A stretch of 64,000 nucleotides of DNA from Phreatobacter sp. (GTDB lineage: Bacteria > Pseudomonadota > Alphaproteobacteria > Rhizobiales > Phreatobacteraceae). Shown here one piece after another: positions 45,990 to 58,430 of this stretch; position 1 is the stretch's first letter, and every line of letters starts with the position of its first letter. The notes under the pieces were generated by a model. That model was given only the letters and a program-made list of their open reading frames with translations, was not told where the DNA came from and made no database searches. Position numbers and translations under genes: made by a program. The stretch is taken from positions 19,782 through 83,781 of the forward strand of contig NZ_JALHMP010000020.1 in assembly GCF_022843985.1 (NCBI RefSeq), given 5' to 3'.

Positions 45990-47705
45990 ATGGTCGGGAC
46001 CCGCCTCACCCCTGACGTGCTCGCGCGGCGGATCGCCCAGGGACGCGGCTCAGGCGAGGCCGACCTCGTCGTCAAGAACGTGCGGCTCTTCGACCTCGTC
46101 ACCGGCAATCTCTTCGTCACCGACATCGCCATCTGCGGCGACACCATCGTCGGCACCTATGGCGGCTATCGCGGGCTGCGCGAGATCGACGGGCGCGGCC
46201 GGATCGCGGTGCCGGGCTTCATCGACACCCATCTCCATGTGGAGAGTTCGCTCGTCACGCCGAGGGAGTTCGACCGCTGCGTGACGCGCCACGGCGTCAC
46301 CACGGCGATCTGCGATCCCCACGAGATCGCCAATGTGCTCGGCCCCGCCGCCCTCGACTACATGCTGGCAGGGGCGGACCGCACCGTGATGGACCTGCGC
46401 GTCCAGCTCTCCTCCTGCGTGCCTGCGACGCATCTGGAGACGGCCGGCGGGAGGCTCGGCGTCCAGGACCTCGTCGCCCGGCGCGATCATCCCAAGGTGA
46501 TCGGCCTCGCCGAGTTCATGAACTTTCCCGGCGTCATCCATGCCGACCCGGACTGCCTCGCCAAGCTCGCCGCCTTCTCGGACCGTCACATCGACGGCCA
46601 TGCGCCGCTGCTCCTCGGAGCGGACCTCAACGGTTACATCGCCGCCGGCATCCGCACCGACCACGAGACGACGACCTCCGACGAAGCGCTGGAGAAGATC
46701 CAGAAGGGCATGACCGTGCTGATCCGCGAGGGCTCGGTGTCGAAGGACCTGCATGCCCTGGCGCCTCTGCTGACACTGGCGACCTCGCCCTTCCTCGCCT
46801 TCTGCACCGACGACCGCAACCCCCTCGACATCGCCGAGGAGGGCCATCTCGACTTCATCATCCGGTCCGCCATCCGCCTCGGCGTGCCGCCGCTCGCCGC
46901 ATATCGCTCCGCCTCGATGACGGCCGCGACGGCCTTCGGCCTCAGGGACCGCGGCCTGATCGCCCCTGGCAAGCGCGCTGACATCGTCCTCCTCGACGAT
47001 CTCGAAGCCTGCGCCGTCTCGGACGTCATCGCCGGCGGCGTGCTGGTGGGGCCGCAGGCTTATGCCGGGCGGGAGCCCGTCGCCCCGGTCGGGCTCGACA
47101 GCATGAAGGCGCGCCGGGTGTCGGCGGAGGATTTCCGGGTGCCGGCGCCGGGGTCCACCGCCCATGTCATCGGCGTCATCCCCGGCAAGATCATCACCGA
47201 GCACCTGACCATGGAGCTGCCGGTCGCCGGTGGCGCCATGCAGCCCGACCTCGCCCAGGACGCTGTGAAGGTCGCGGTCGTCGCCCGCCACGGCGTCAAC
47301 GACAATATCGGCCGCGGCTTCGTCCACGGCTTCGGCCTGAAGCGCGGCGCCATCGCCTCCTCGGTCGGCCACGACAGCCACAATATCTGTGTCGTCGGGG
47401 TGGACGATTCCGACATGGCGACCGCCGTCAACCGCCTCGTGGCGATCCGCGGCGGCTTCGTGGTTGTGCAGGGCGGCCGGATTCTCGCCGAACTCGCCCT
47501 GCCCATCGCCGGGCTGATGAGCGACCGCCCCTTCGAGGAGTTGATCCAGCCCCTGAAGGACCTGCGCGCCGCCGCCTCCGGCCTCGGCGTGGTGCTGGCC
47601 GAGCCCTTCCTGCAGGTCGCCTTCCTGCCGCTGCCGGTGATCCCGCATCTGAAGATCAGCGATCGTGGCCTTGTCGACGTCGACCGGTTCGAACTGATCG
47701 GGTGA
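45990..47705 (+). CDS. ade: Adenine deaminase
   Basis: Amidohydrolase-type adenine deaminase, 571 residues, converting adenine to hypoxanthine and ammonia. [15 protein letters not shown] and [17 protein letters not shown] are signatures of this family, with [12 protein letters not shown] later. The ATG at 45990 is preferred; an in-frame GTG at 45903 would add 29 residues of poor similarity. The position after an ABC importer may point to use of a purine or amide nitrogen source. Confidence 0.9.
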   Translation: MVGTRLTPDVLARRIAQGRGSGEADLVVKNVRLFDLVTGNLFVTDIAICGDTIVGTYGGYRGLREIDGRGRIAVPGFIDTHLHVESSLVTPREFDRCVTRHGVTTAICDPHEIANVLGPAALDYMLAGADRTVMDLRVQLSSCVPATHLETAGGRLGVQDLVARRDHPKVIGLAEFMNFPGVIHADPDCLAKLAAFSDRHIDGHAPLLLGADLNGYIAAGIRTDHETTTSDEALEKIQKGMTVLIREGSVSKDLHALAPLLTLATSPFLAFCTDDRNPLDIAEEGHLDFIIRSAIRLGVPPLAAYRSASMTAATAFGLRDRGLIAPGKRADIVLLDDLEACAVSDVIAGGVLVGPQAYAGREPVAPVGLDSMKARRVSAEDFRVPAPGSTAHVIGVIPGKIITEHLTMELPVAGGAMQPDLAQDAVKVAVVARHGVNDNIGRGFVHGFGLKRGAIASSVGHDSHNICVVGVDDSDMATAVNRLVAIRGGFVVVQGGRILAELALPIAGLMSDRPFEELIQPLKDLRAAASGLGVVLAEPFLQVAFLPLPVIPHLKISDRGLVDVDRFELIG

Positions 47706-47766
47706 TCGCAGGAAACGGGCGGAGAGATCGGGTGTCGGGCGACGGCGGCCCCTGTCACGAGAGGTC

Positions 47767-49017
47767 ATGGAGACCGCACCCGTGACAGACGCCGCATCAC
47801 CCTCCCGCTTCACTCGCCTCCTCGCCACCGCCGGCCTCGTCCAGGCCGCCGACCAGATCGCGCTCGCCGCCCTGCCCGTCACCGCCATCCTCGTGCTCGG
47901 CGCGGGGCCCGGCCTCGTCGGCGCGCTGGTGGCGGCGCAGACGGCTGCCTGGCTCCTCGTGTCCCTGCCGGCCGGGGTGCTCGTCGACCGGCTGCCGCGG
48001 CGTGCGGTGCTGATGGCGGCGCTGGCGCTCAGCCTCGCCGGGGCGCTGGCCGCTTTCGCCGCGGCGGCCTTCGACCAGGTCGCATTGCTGGGAGCTGCCG
48101 CTTTTCTCGCCGCGTCAGGCACGGTGACCTTCGTCCTCGTCCAGATCGGGCTGATGCCGCAGATGGTCGCTCAGGCGGGGCTGCCGCGGGCCAATGCGCG
48201 GGTCGAACTGGCGCGCGCCACTGCCAGCGCCGCCGCCCCTTTCGTGGTCGGGTTCTTGGCGACGCGGGTATCACCGCTGGCGGGCTATCCGCTGGCGGCG
48301 ATCCTCGCCTGCGCCGCGCTTGTCTGCGCCGGGAGGCTGCGCTTCGAGGCCTTGCCGGGCCAGGCGGCACGGCCACCCGTCCTCGCCGCCATCGCCGAGG
48401 GGGCGCGCTTCGTCGTCGCCGATCCGCTGCTGCGCGCCATCGGCCTCTGCGCGGTGTTCTGGAACTTCGCCTTCGTCGCCCTCATCGCGGTCTTCGTTCC
48501 CTTCGCCCTCGGCCAGCTGGGCACGGATGTGGCGGGCGCCGGCCTCGCCCAGGGGATCAACGGCCTCGGCATGATCGCCGGCGCGGCCGCCGCGCCCTTC
48601 ATCTTCGCGCGGGTGCAGCCGCGGGTCGTGCTGCTGTTCGGCCCGCTCTCCTCGGCGCTCGGCGCGGTGCTGATGGCCCTCTCGCCGGCCTTCGGCGGCC
48701 TTGCCATGGCCGCCCTCGCCTTCGGCCTCATCGGCTTCGGCCCCATGCTCTGGCTGGTGATGCAGACCTCGGTCCGGCAGATCGTGACGCCGCCGCTGCT
48801 GATGGGCCGGGTCACCGCCACGATCCAGGTGGCGATCTACGGCGTCAGGCCTCTCGGCGCCCTGGCCGGGGGCGGCGTCGCCCAGGCTTTCGGCCTGGAG
48901 GCGGCGCTCGGCCTCGTGGCCGCCGCCTTCGCCGCATCGGCCGTCGTCTCCCTCGCCTCTCCACTGGCGCGTCTGGTGGCCATGCCGCATCGCGCGCCCG
49001 CGGCAAGCGGGCTATGA
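47767..49017 (+). CDS. MFS transporter
   Basis: Major facilitator protein, 416 residues with about 12 hydrophobic segments, similar to enterobactin-exporter/macrolide-efflux-type MFS proteins (N-terminus LVQAADQIALAALPVTAILV, loop VDRLPRRAVLMAAL). Substrate unknown. It starts 61 bases after adenine deaminase and could be cotranscribed with it. A GTG at 47782 is an alternative start. Confidence 0.8.
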   Translation: METAPVTDAASPSRFTRLLATAGLVQAADQIALAALPVTAILVLGAGPGLVGALVAAQTAAWLLVSLPAGVLVDRLPRRAVLMAALALSLAGALAAFAAAAFDQVALLGAAAFLAASGTVTFVLVQIGLMPQMVAQAGLPRANARVELARATASAAAPFVVGFLATRVSPLAGYPLAAILACAALVCAGRLRFEALPGQAARPPVLAAIAEGARFVVADPLLRAIGLCAVFWNFAFVALIAVFVPFALGQLGTDVAGAGLAQGINGLGMIAGAAAAPFIFARVQPRVVLLFGPLSSALGAVLMALSPAFGGLAMAALAFGLIGFGPMLWLVMQTSVRQIVTPPLLMGRVTATIQVAIYGVRPLGALAGGGVAQAFGLEAALGLVAAAFAASAVVSLASPLARLVAMPHRAPAASGL

Positions 49018-49088
49018 CCATCTGGCGCTTGGCGGTGCCGACCCTATACCCTAAGACATCGACATCATTCGCTTGAAGGATCATTGCC

Positions 49089-50306
49089 ATGGCCGTCGCC
49101 GCGCTCACCCCCGTTTCGGGCTCCTATGTGAAGGACAACGAGGATTTCAAATGGGAAGACCCGCTGAACCTCGACGCCCTGCTGACGGAAGAAGAGCGCA
49201 TGGTGCAGGAGACCGCCCGCACCTATTGCCAGGAGAAGCTGCTGCCGCGCGTCACCTCGGCCTTCCTCGACGAGCGCTTCGACCGGGAGATCATGAGCGA
49301 GATGGGCGAGCTCGGCCTGCTCGGCTCGACGCTGCCCTCCGAATATGGCGGCGCCGACCTCGGCTATGTCTCCTATGGCCTCATCGCCCGCGAGGTGGAG
49401 CGCGTCGATTCCGGCTATCGCTCGGCCTGTTCGGTGCAGTCCTCGCTCGTCATGTACCCGATCTATGCCTATGGCTCGGAAGAGCAGCGCCGCAAGTATC
49501 TGCCGAAGCTCGCCTCGGGTGAGTGGGTCGGCTGCTTCGGCCTGACCGAACCCGATGCCGGTTCCGATCCCGCCGGCATGAAGACCCGCGCCGTGAAGGT
49601 CGATGGCGGCTACGTGCTCAAGGGCTCGAAGATGTGGATCACCAATTCGCCCATCTCGGATGTGGCGGTGGTCTGGGCCAAGACCGACGAGGCCATCCGC
49701 GGCTTCATCGTCGAGCGTGGCATGAAGGGCTTCGCCACGCCGAAGATCGAGGGCAAGGTCAGCCTGCGCGCCTCCGTCACCGGCGAGATCGTGCTCGATG
49801 ACGTCTTTGTCCCGGCCGAGAACATGCTGCCCAATGCCAAGGGCCTGTCCGGCCCGTTCGGCTGCCTCAACCGCGCCCGCTACGGCATTGCCTGGGGCAC
49901 GATGGGTGCGGCCGAGGATTGCTGGCACCGCGCCCGCCAGTACACGCTCGACCGCAAGCAGTTCGGCCGGCCCCTGGCCGCCACCCAGCTGGTGCAGAAG
50001 AAGCTCGCCGACATGCAGACCGAGATCACCCTCGGCCTGCACGGCGTCCTGCGCCTCGGCCGGCTGATGGACGACCACAATTTCGCGCCCCAGGCCATCT
50101 CGCTGATGAAGCGCAACAATTGCGGCAAGGCACTCGACATCGCCCGCATGGCCCGCGACATGCACGGCGGCAACGGCATCTCGGCCGAGTACCACGTCAT
50201 CCGCCACATGGTGAACCTTGAGACGGTCAACACCTATGAGGGCGCCCATGACGTGCATGCGCTGATCCTCGGCCGCGCCCAGACCGGCATCCAGGCATTC
50301 TTCTGA
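49089..50306 (+). CDS. gcdH: Glutaryl-CoA dehydrogenase
   Basis: Acyl-CoA dehydrogenase, 405 residues, of the glutaryl-CoA dehydrogenase branch: oxidative decarboxylation of glutaryl-CoA to crotonyl-CoA in lysine and tryptophan breakdown. Evidence is [31 protein letters not shown], and the active-site segment [25 protein letters not shown] with the catalytic glutamate. A good terminator follows the gene. Confidence 0.9.
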   Translation: MAVAALTPVSGSYVKDNEDFKWEDPLNLDALLTEEERMVQETARTYCQEKLLPRVTSAFLDERFDREIMSEMGELGLLGSTLPSEYGGADLGYVSYGLIAREVERVDSGYRSACSVQSSLVMYPIYAYGSEEQRRKYLPKLASGEWVGCFGLTEPDAGSDPAGMKTRAVKVDGGYVLKGSKMWITNSPISDVAVVWAKTDEAIRGFIVERGMKGFATPKIEGKVSLRASVTGEIVLDDVFVPAENMLPNAKGLSGPFGCLNRARYGIAWGTMGAAEDCWHRARQYTLDRKQFGRPLAATQLVQKKLADMQTEITLGLHGVLRLGRLMDDHNFAPQAISLMKRNNCGKALDIARMARDMHGGNGISAEYHVIRHMVNLETVNTYEGAHDVHALILGRAQTGIQAFF

Positions 50307-50334
50307 GACCTGGCGACCGTTTCGTTCAGGCAGA

Positions 50335-50365
50335 GCCCGGCCGTCGCGCCGGGCTTTTGCTTTTT
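50335..50365 (+). terminator. Rho-independent terminator after gcdH
   Basis: GCCCGG (50335-50340), loop of 8, CCGGGC (50349-50354), followed by TTTTGCTTTTT. It lies 29 bases after the gcdH stop. Confidence 0.85.
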
Positions 50366-50472
50366 GGGGCAGTGGTGCACGCACACCCGCCACCTCCGGC
50401 GATCCGGGGCCGGAGGAGGGAGCCCGGGAGCGCCTCAGGTGGAGATTCGCAGCGATGACCAGCCATCGCCCC

Positions 50473-50829
50473 TCACTGCCGCTGCGGGCGGGCGTTCGGC
50501 TCGGTCTGGATGGACAAGAGATAGGCGACGATCGCCGCCGCACGCTCCGCCGAGAAGGTGAATTCCGGCATGGCGGGATGACCGGAGGTGAAACCCTCGG
50601 CGAGTGCCTCCTCCAGCACGTCGACCGGATAGCGCTGCGACAGGTCGCGGAAGAGCGGCGCATCGGGATAGGGGCTGGCATCGGCCCGCCCCACCGCATG
50701 GCAGAGGGCGCAATGCTGGCGCACCAGCGTCTCGCCGCGCTGGATCAGCACCCGCTGGCTCTGGGCGACGGCCTCCGTCGCCCAGAGCCCGGCGAGGACG
50801 AGCAGGAGCGGCAGGGCGCGGCGGAACAT
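50473..50829 (-). CDS. Small class I cytochrome c
   Basis: Periplasmic monoheme cytochrome, 118 residues. A signal peptide covers about residues 1-22 (ALPLLLVLAGLWATEAVA), the heme motif is CALCH near residue 40, and the methionine ligand is probably in HPAMPEF. The ATG at 50829 is preferred to an upstream in-frame ATG because it begins the signal peptide. Electron partner unknown. It lies 67 bases after a hydrolase gene on the same strand. Confidence 0.85.
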   Translation of the reverse strand: MFRRALPLLLVLAGLWATEAVAQSQRVLIQRGETLVRQHCALCHAVGRADASPYPDAPLFRDLSQRYPVDVLEEALAEGFTSGHPAMPEFTFSAERAAAIVAYLLSIQTEPNARPQRQ

Positions 50830-50896
50830 GGCGGCCTCACGGGATCGGGGATGCCGACAGGGTCTCATGCGTGCCGCCGCACGGCCTTGCGGTCGA

Positions 50897-51721
50897 TCAA
50901 GCCGCGAGGCGCAGGAGTTCCGCCGTCAGCGCCGAGGCGGGCTCGGCAAAGGGAGCGATGACGGTGAAATGGTTGGCGCCGGGCACCACGATCTCCCGCG
51001 TCGCGGCGCCGAGCGCGCCCCAGCATTCCACCAGCATGCGGGTCTGGCGGTGATACTCGCCCGATTCGTCGCCGCCGACGACGGCGGTGACCTTCAGGCC
51101 CTTCGGCGGGGTCCAGACCAGCGGCGACAGCGCCGCCGCCTCGCCCGCATCCATGCCCATGGCCCGGTTGACGAAGGTCGGCACCAGCGGCGCCAGATGG
51201 AACAGCCCGGAAACCGGCATGGCCCCGGCGATGACCTCGGCGGCCTCGCCGATGCGCGCCCAGTCTGCCGCGGCCATGCAGGCGGTGAGGTGACCGCCGG
51301 CGGAATGGCCGAAGGGCAGGACGCGGCGGCCGGTGCGCTGGCGCAACTGCCGGATGCAGGCGATGACATTGTCGACGATGACGGCGAGCTTCACCGCGGG
51401 GCAGAGGTCGTAGCTCATCACCGCGACGTCGAGGCCGTGGGCATTGGCCCCCGCCGCCATGTGGCTGAAGGCGGTCTTGTCGAGCGCCTGCCAGTAGCCG
51501 CCATGGATGAACAGCGCCACCGGCGCGCCGGGGCGCGGGGCGGCGGCCGGAAACAGGTCGTAACGGTGACGGGCGCCGCTGCCATAGGCCTGGTCGAGGG
51601 CGGCATCGGGCCGCGCTGCCCGGAAGGCTGCGGCATCGGCGGCCCAGCCGGCCATGAGGACGGGGTGGTCCGGCACCATGGCGCGGTTGTTGTACTGGGC
51701 GTCGAGGTCGATGGCGGGCAT
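50897..51721 (-). CDS. Alpha/beta hydrolase, kynurenine formamidase-like
   Basis: Alpha/beta hydrolase of the BD-FAE/esterase-lipase fold, 274 residues. HGGYW near residue 74 and GHSAGG are the oxyanion and nucleophile motifs; PGANHFTVI carries the catalytic histidine. The pattern fits arylformamidase-like enzymes, which would agree with tryptophan breakdown and the glutaryl-CoA dehydrogenase next door, but other esterases look alike. The ATG at 51721 is preferred to one 54 bases upstream. Confidence 0.75.
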   Translation of the reverse strand: MPAIDLDAQYNNRAMVPDHPVLMAGWAADAAAFRAARPDAALDQAYGSGARHRYDLFPAAAPRPGAPVALFIHGGYWQALDKTAFSHMAAGANAHGLDVAVMSYDLCPAVKLAVIVDNVIACIRQLRQRTGRRVLPFGHSAGGHLTACMAAADWARIGEAAEVIAGAMPVSGLFHLAPLVPTFVNRAMGMDAGEAAALSPLVWTPPKGLKVTAVVGGDESGEYHRQTRMLVECWGALGAATREIVVPGANHFTVIAPFAEPASALTAELLRLAA

Positions 51722-51855
51722 GGCTGCGGGTCCGGCTGGGGCTCCCAACGGACCCTGCCCGCCGGCCAGCGTCAAGGCCGGCCGGTCGGCGCGGGGCGAT
51801 TGACCCGCCGCGGAGCAGCGATTAGGCCTCCCTCTCAGACTCAGAGGTGCCGGCC

Positions 51856-53250
51856 ATGGTCTCCATCAAGCAGAAGGCGGCGCTGATCTCGATCCTGGTC
51901 ACGGTCGTGCTGACGGCGGCCAAGGCTGCGGTCGGTCTCGCCAGCGGTTCGATCGCGATTCTCGCCGAAGCGGCCCACGGACTGGTGGACACCGCCGCCA
52001 CCGTGCTGACCTTCTATGCCGTGCGTCTCGCCGACAAGCCGGCCGACGACGACCACCAGTACGGCCACGGCAAGGTCGAATCCATCGCCGCCCTGGCCGA
52101 GACAGCCTTCCTCTTCCTCGTCTCCGGCATCGTCGTCACCGAAGCCGTCAGGCGGCTGACCGGCGACGGCCATCCCGTCGAGGTCACCCCGGTCATGGCA
52201 GGGCTGATGGTCGCCGTCATCGCCGTGGACTACTGGCGCGTGCGGATCCTCCGCCGCCTCGCCAGGGAAACCGGCAGCCATGCGCTCGAATCCGGCGCGC
52301 TGCACTTCGCCGCCGACATGGCGGGCTCCGCCGTCGTGCTGGCTGGCCTGTTCTTCGTCTGGATCGGCTATCCCCAGGCCGACGCCGTCGCCGCCATCGG
52401 GGTGGCGGTCATCATCTGCGTGATGAGCTGGAATCTCGGCCGCCGCACCATCGACACGCTGATGGACCGGGCCCCGAAGGGCGCCACCTCGGCCGTCATC
52501 GAGGCGGTCGAGGCGGTTCCCGGCGTCGTCGGGGTGGAGAGCGTGCGGCTGCGCGAGGTCGGCACCGACACCCTCGCCGAGATCACCGTCAAGGTGAACC
52601 GCACGCTGCCGCTGGAACGGGTGGCGGAGATCAAGACCGCCATCGGGATGGCGGCAGCTGGCGCCCATGCCGGAACGGTGCCGACGGTGACCACCGAACC
52701 CGTCGCCCTCGACGACGAGACGGTGATGGAGCGCGTCCACCTGACGGCGCGGCGCCATGCCCTCGCCGTCCACCACGTCACGGTGCAGCATCTGGGCGAA
52801 CGGCTCTGCGTCGGCCTCGACCTGGAGGTCGACGGTGCCCTGACCCTCGGCGAGGCGCATGATATCGCCAGCCGGCTGGAAGCGGCCATTGCCGGCGAAC
52901 TCGGCACCGATGTGGAGGTCGAGACCCATATCGAACCGCTGCAGGTCGAAATGCTGGTCGGCAGCGATGCCGCGCCGATGCAGGTCGCGCAGATGGGCGC
53001 GGCGCTGGCGGAACTCGCCGCCGCGACCGGCAAGATCACCGACGTCCACAGCGTCAGGGTGCGCGACACGACGCAAGGCCTCGTCGTGACCTATCATTGC
53101 CGTGCCGACCCTGCCCTCACCGTCGAGGCGGTGCATGAGGCGGTCGACGCGATCGAGCGCGGCTTCCGCCGCAGCCAGCCGCGGATCATCCGCGTGATCG
53201 GCCATACCGAGCCGGTGAAGTCCCTTCCAACCCCGGCCCCGGCACCCTAG
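51856..53250 (+). CDS. Cation diffusion facilitator with extended C-terminus
   Basis: CDF metal exporter of 464 residues. The membrane domain (about 1-210, six segments) has the metal-site motifs AEAAHGLVD and HALESGALHFAADMAGS, and the histidine-rich DDDHQYGHGKVES. The cytoplasmic part is about 250 residues, far longer than the roughly 90 of a usual CDF, and seems to hold more than one ZT-dimerisation-like module (TEPVALDDETVMERVHLT, then DAAPMQVAQMGAAL). Zn2+ or Fe2+ is the probable substrate. ATG at 51856 with AGAGG upstream; a GTG at 51847 is possible. Confidence 0.88.
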   Translation: MVSIKQKAALISILVTVVLTAAKAAVGLASGSIAILAEAAHGLVDTAATVLTFYAVRLADKPADDDHQYGHGKVESIAALAETAFLFLVSGIVVTEAVRRLTGDGHPVEVTPVMAGLMVAVIAVDYWRVRILRRLARETGSHALESGALHFAADMAGSAVVLAGLFFVWIGYPQADAVAAIGVAVIICVMSWNLGRRTIDTLMDRAPKGATSAVIEAVEAVPGVVGVESVRLREVGTDTLAEITVKVNRTLPLERVAEIKTAIGMAAAGAHAGTVPTVTTEPVALDDETVMERVHLTARRHALAVHHVTVQHLGERLCVGLDLEVDGALTLGEAHDIASRLEAAIAGELGTDVEVETHIEPLQVEMLVGSDAAPMQVAQMGAALAELAAATGKITDVHSVRVRDTTQGLVVTYHCRADPALTVEAVHEAVDAIERGFRRSQPRIIRVIGHTEPVKSLPTPAPAP

Positions 53251-53290
53251 TGTCCCGGCGCTCCGGCACACCGCATTCAAGGATCAGGGC

Positions 53291-55927
53291 ATGCGCAGCG
53301 AACAGGCCAAGCCGGTGAGGCTCTCCGACTACCGCGTCGCCGACCACGTGGTGACGACCGTCAACCTCGCCATCGTGCTGCATCCGACCGCGACGCGCGT
53401 GACCGCCGATCTCGCCGTCGCGCGCCACCCCCGCGGCACGGCCGATGCCCCGCTGGTCTTCGACGGCGACGGCCTGACGCTCGCCGCCATCGCCGTCGAC
53501 GGACTGCCGCTGGCGCCGGAGGCCTATGAGGCGACGGCGGAGCGCCTGGTCATCCACCGCCCGCCGGCGGGCGCCTTCCGCCTCACCGTCGAGACCGTCA
53601 TCGACCCGCAGGCCAATACCCAGTTGATGGGCCTCTACCGCTCGTCGGGCACCTGGTGCACCCAGTGCGAGGCCGAGGGCTTCCGCCGCATCACCTATTT
53701 TCCCGACCGGCCGGACGTGCTGGCCGTCTACACGACCCGGATCGAGGCGGAGAAGAAGACGGCGCCGGTCCTTCTCGGCAACGGCAACCTGGTCGAGGCC
53801 GGCGACCTGGCCGACGGGCGGCACTATGCCGTCTGGCACGATCCCCATCCCAAGCCGAGCTATCTCTTCGCCCTGGTCGGCGGCGACCTTGCCGAGGTGA
53901 CCGACAGTTTCACCACGCGCTCGGGCCGCGTCGTCCGCCTCGGCATTTTCGTCGAGCACGGCAAGGAGGACCGCTGCGCCTATGCCATGGACGCGCTGAA
54001 GCGCTCGATGCGCTGGGACGAGGAGGCCTTCGGCTGCGAATATGACCTCGACGTCTTCAACATCGTCGCCGTGTCGGACTTCAACATGGGCGCGATGGAG
54101 AACAAGGGCCTCAACATCTTCAACGACAAATATGTCCTCGCCCTGCCGGATACGGCGACCGACCAGGACTATGCGGCGATCGAGGCCATCATCGCCCACG
54201 AATATTTCCACAACTGGACGGGCAACCGCATCACCTGCCGCGACTGGTTCCAGCTCTGCCTGAAGGAGGGCCTCACCGTCTTCCGCGACCAGGAATTCAC
54301 CGGCGACATGCGCTCGCGGGCGGTGAAGCGCATCGCCGATGTGCGCCTCCTCAAAAGCCATCAGTTCGCCGAGGATGCGGGGCCGCTGTCGCACCCGGTC
54401 CGGCCCGAGATCTATCACGAGATCAACAACTTCTACACGGCGACCGTCTACGAGAAGGGGGCGGAGATCATCCGCGCGCTGAAGGTGCTGATCGGCCCCG
54501 AGGCCTTCCGCTCCGGCATGGATCTCTATCTCGCCCGCCACGACGGCGACGCGGCGACGGTGGAGGATTTCATCGCCTGTTTCGCCGCGGCGAGCGGCCG
54601 CGACCTGACGCAGTTCTTCCTCTGGTATCGCCAGTCGGGAACGCCGCAGGTCGGCGTCAGGACCCGTCACGACCCGGTCGCCGGCACCTTCACGCTCGAC
54701 CTCGCCCAAAGCCACCTGCCGACCCCCGGCCAGTCCGACAAGCAGCCGATGGTCATTCCGCTGGCCTTCGGCCTCATCGGCCCGGACGGCGCCGAACGCC
54801 CGCTCTTCACCGAGGAGGGGGAGGCCGTGCCCGGCGTCATCGCCCTCGACACCGCCCAGCGCAGCATCACCTTCAGCGGCCATCCGACGCGGCCCGTCCT
54901 GTCGATCAACCGCGGCTTCTCGGCGCCTGTCGTGCTGAAGACCGACCTGACCGCCGCCGATCTCGGCTTCATCGCCCGCCACGACAGCGACGCCTATAAC
55001 CGCTGGCAGGCGATCCAGACGCTGGCGACCGAGCACCTGGTGGCGGCCAGCCGCGGGGGCGGCTTGGACGCGGAAGGCCGCGCGGAGACCCTGGCCGAGG
55101 CCCTCGCCGGCGTCCTCGCCGATGCCGACCGCGACCCGGCCTTCGCCGCCCAGGCGCTGACGCTGCCCTCCGAAGCCGACATCGCCCGCGAACTCGGTTC
55201 CGACGTCGACCCTGACGCGGTCTTCACCGCCCGCAAGGCCCTGCGGCAGGCGGTCAGGACGCGGCTCGATCCGGCGCTCGGCACGGTTCTGGCGCGTTTC
55301 GCCACGCCCGGCCCCTACAGTCCTGATGCGCGCGCGGCTGGCCGACGGGCGCTCTGCAATGTCGCCCTCGACCTCTGGGCCTCGGGCGGCGAGGCGGAGC
55401 GGATCGCGACGGTGGCGGCGCGCCACCGCGACGCCGACAACATGACCGACCGCTTCGCCGCCCTGGCGGTGCTCGCCCAGCATCCGGGGGCGGCGCGCGA
55501 GGCGGCGCTGGCCGCCTTCCGCGAGCGCTACCGCACCGATGCGCTGATTCTCGACAAATGGCTCGCCCTGCAGGCGGCGATCCCCGAGGCGGGCACCCTG
55601 GGGCGGGTCGAGGCCCTGCTCGCCGACCCGGCCTTCGCCATGACCAATCCCAACCGGCTGCGCGCGCTGGTCGGCAGCTTCGCCAGCAGCAACCAGACCC
55701 AGTTCAACCGGCCCGACGGGGCGGGTTACGCCTTTCTCGCCGGTGTCGTCATCGTCACCGATCCGCGCAACCCGCAGGTCGCGGCCCGGCTGCTCTCCGC
55801 CTTCCGCAGCTGGCGGGCGCTCGAGCCCGGGCGGCGGGACCTCGCCCGCGCCGCCCTGGAACGTGTCGCGGCGGCCGCGACATTGTCCGCCGATGTGCGG
55901 GACATCGTCGCCCGGTCGCTGGGGTGA
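53291..55927 (+). CDS. pepN: Aminopeptidase N
   Basis: M1-family metallo-aminopeptidase, 878 residues, cytoplasmic. The exopeptidase motif GAMEN and zinc motif HEYFH with the downstream glutamate (KEGLTVFRDQEF) are all present. Length and order match proteobacterial PepN. It is about 40 bases from the CDF gene. Confidence 0.95.
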   Translation: MRSEQAKPVRLSDYRVADHVVTTVNLAIVLHPTATRVTADLAVARHPRGTADAPLVFDGDGLTLAAIAVDGLPLAPEAYEATAERLVIHRPPAGAFRLTVETVIDPQANTQLMGLYRSSGTWCTQCEAEGFRRITYFPDRPDVLAVYTTRIEAEKKTAPVLLGNGNLVEAGDLADGRHYAVWHDPHPKPSYLFALVGGDLAEVTDSFTTRSGRVVRLGIFVEHGKEDRCAYAMDALKRSMRWDEEAFGCEYDLDVFNIVAVSDFNMGAMENKGLNIFNDKYVLALPDTATDQDYAAIEAIIAHEYFHNWTGNRITCRDWFQLCLKEGLTVFRDQEFTGDMRSRAVKRIADVRLLKSHQFAEDAGPLSHPVRPEIYHEINNFYTATVYEKGAEIIRALKVLIGPEAFRSGMDLYLARHDGDAATVEDFIACFAAASGRDLTQFFLWYRQSGTPQVGVRTRHDPVAGTFTLDLAQSHLPTPGQSDKQPMVIPLAFGLIGPDGAERPLFTEEGEAVPGVIALDTAQRSITFSGHPTRPVLSINRGFSAPVVLKTDLTAADLGFIARHDSDAYNRWQAIQTLATEHLVAASRGGGLDAEGRAETLAEALAGVLADADRDPAFAAQALTLPSEADIARELGSDVDPDAVFTARKALRQAVRTRLDPALGTVLARFATPGPYSPDARAAGRRALCNVALDLWASGGEAERIATVAARHRDADNMTDRFAALAVLAQHPGAAREAALAAFRERYRTDALILDKWLALQAAIPEAGTLGRVEALLADPAFAMTNPNRLRALVGSFASSNQTQFNRPDGAGYAFLAGVVIVTDPRNPQVAARLLSAFRSWRALEPGRRDLARAALERVAAAATLSADVRDIVARSLG

Positions 55928-56088
55928 GCCGGGACAATCTTCCCATCGGCGTTAACCAAATATTTCCCGTGGTGTGATTCCCCGACTCTAGACAGCCCTC
56001 GTTCAAATCGATTCTTATGACCGCGATTCGGAGGGGCTGGGGCTCGAACTCCGGACGCCAATTCAGAGATTCGACGGGGGTACCGGCG

Positions 56089-58398
<2,310 letters not shown>

Positions 58399-58430
58399 GG
58401 CGCCGATGAGGAGGGCCTTACGCCCCTCCG

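Noticed and set aside
53186..55483. Minus-strand frame of 765 codons opposite pepN.
   Set aside because: pepN on the plus strand has GAMEN and the zinc motif; the antisense frame has none.
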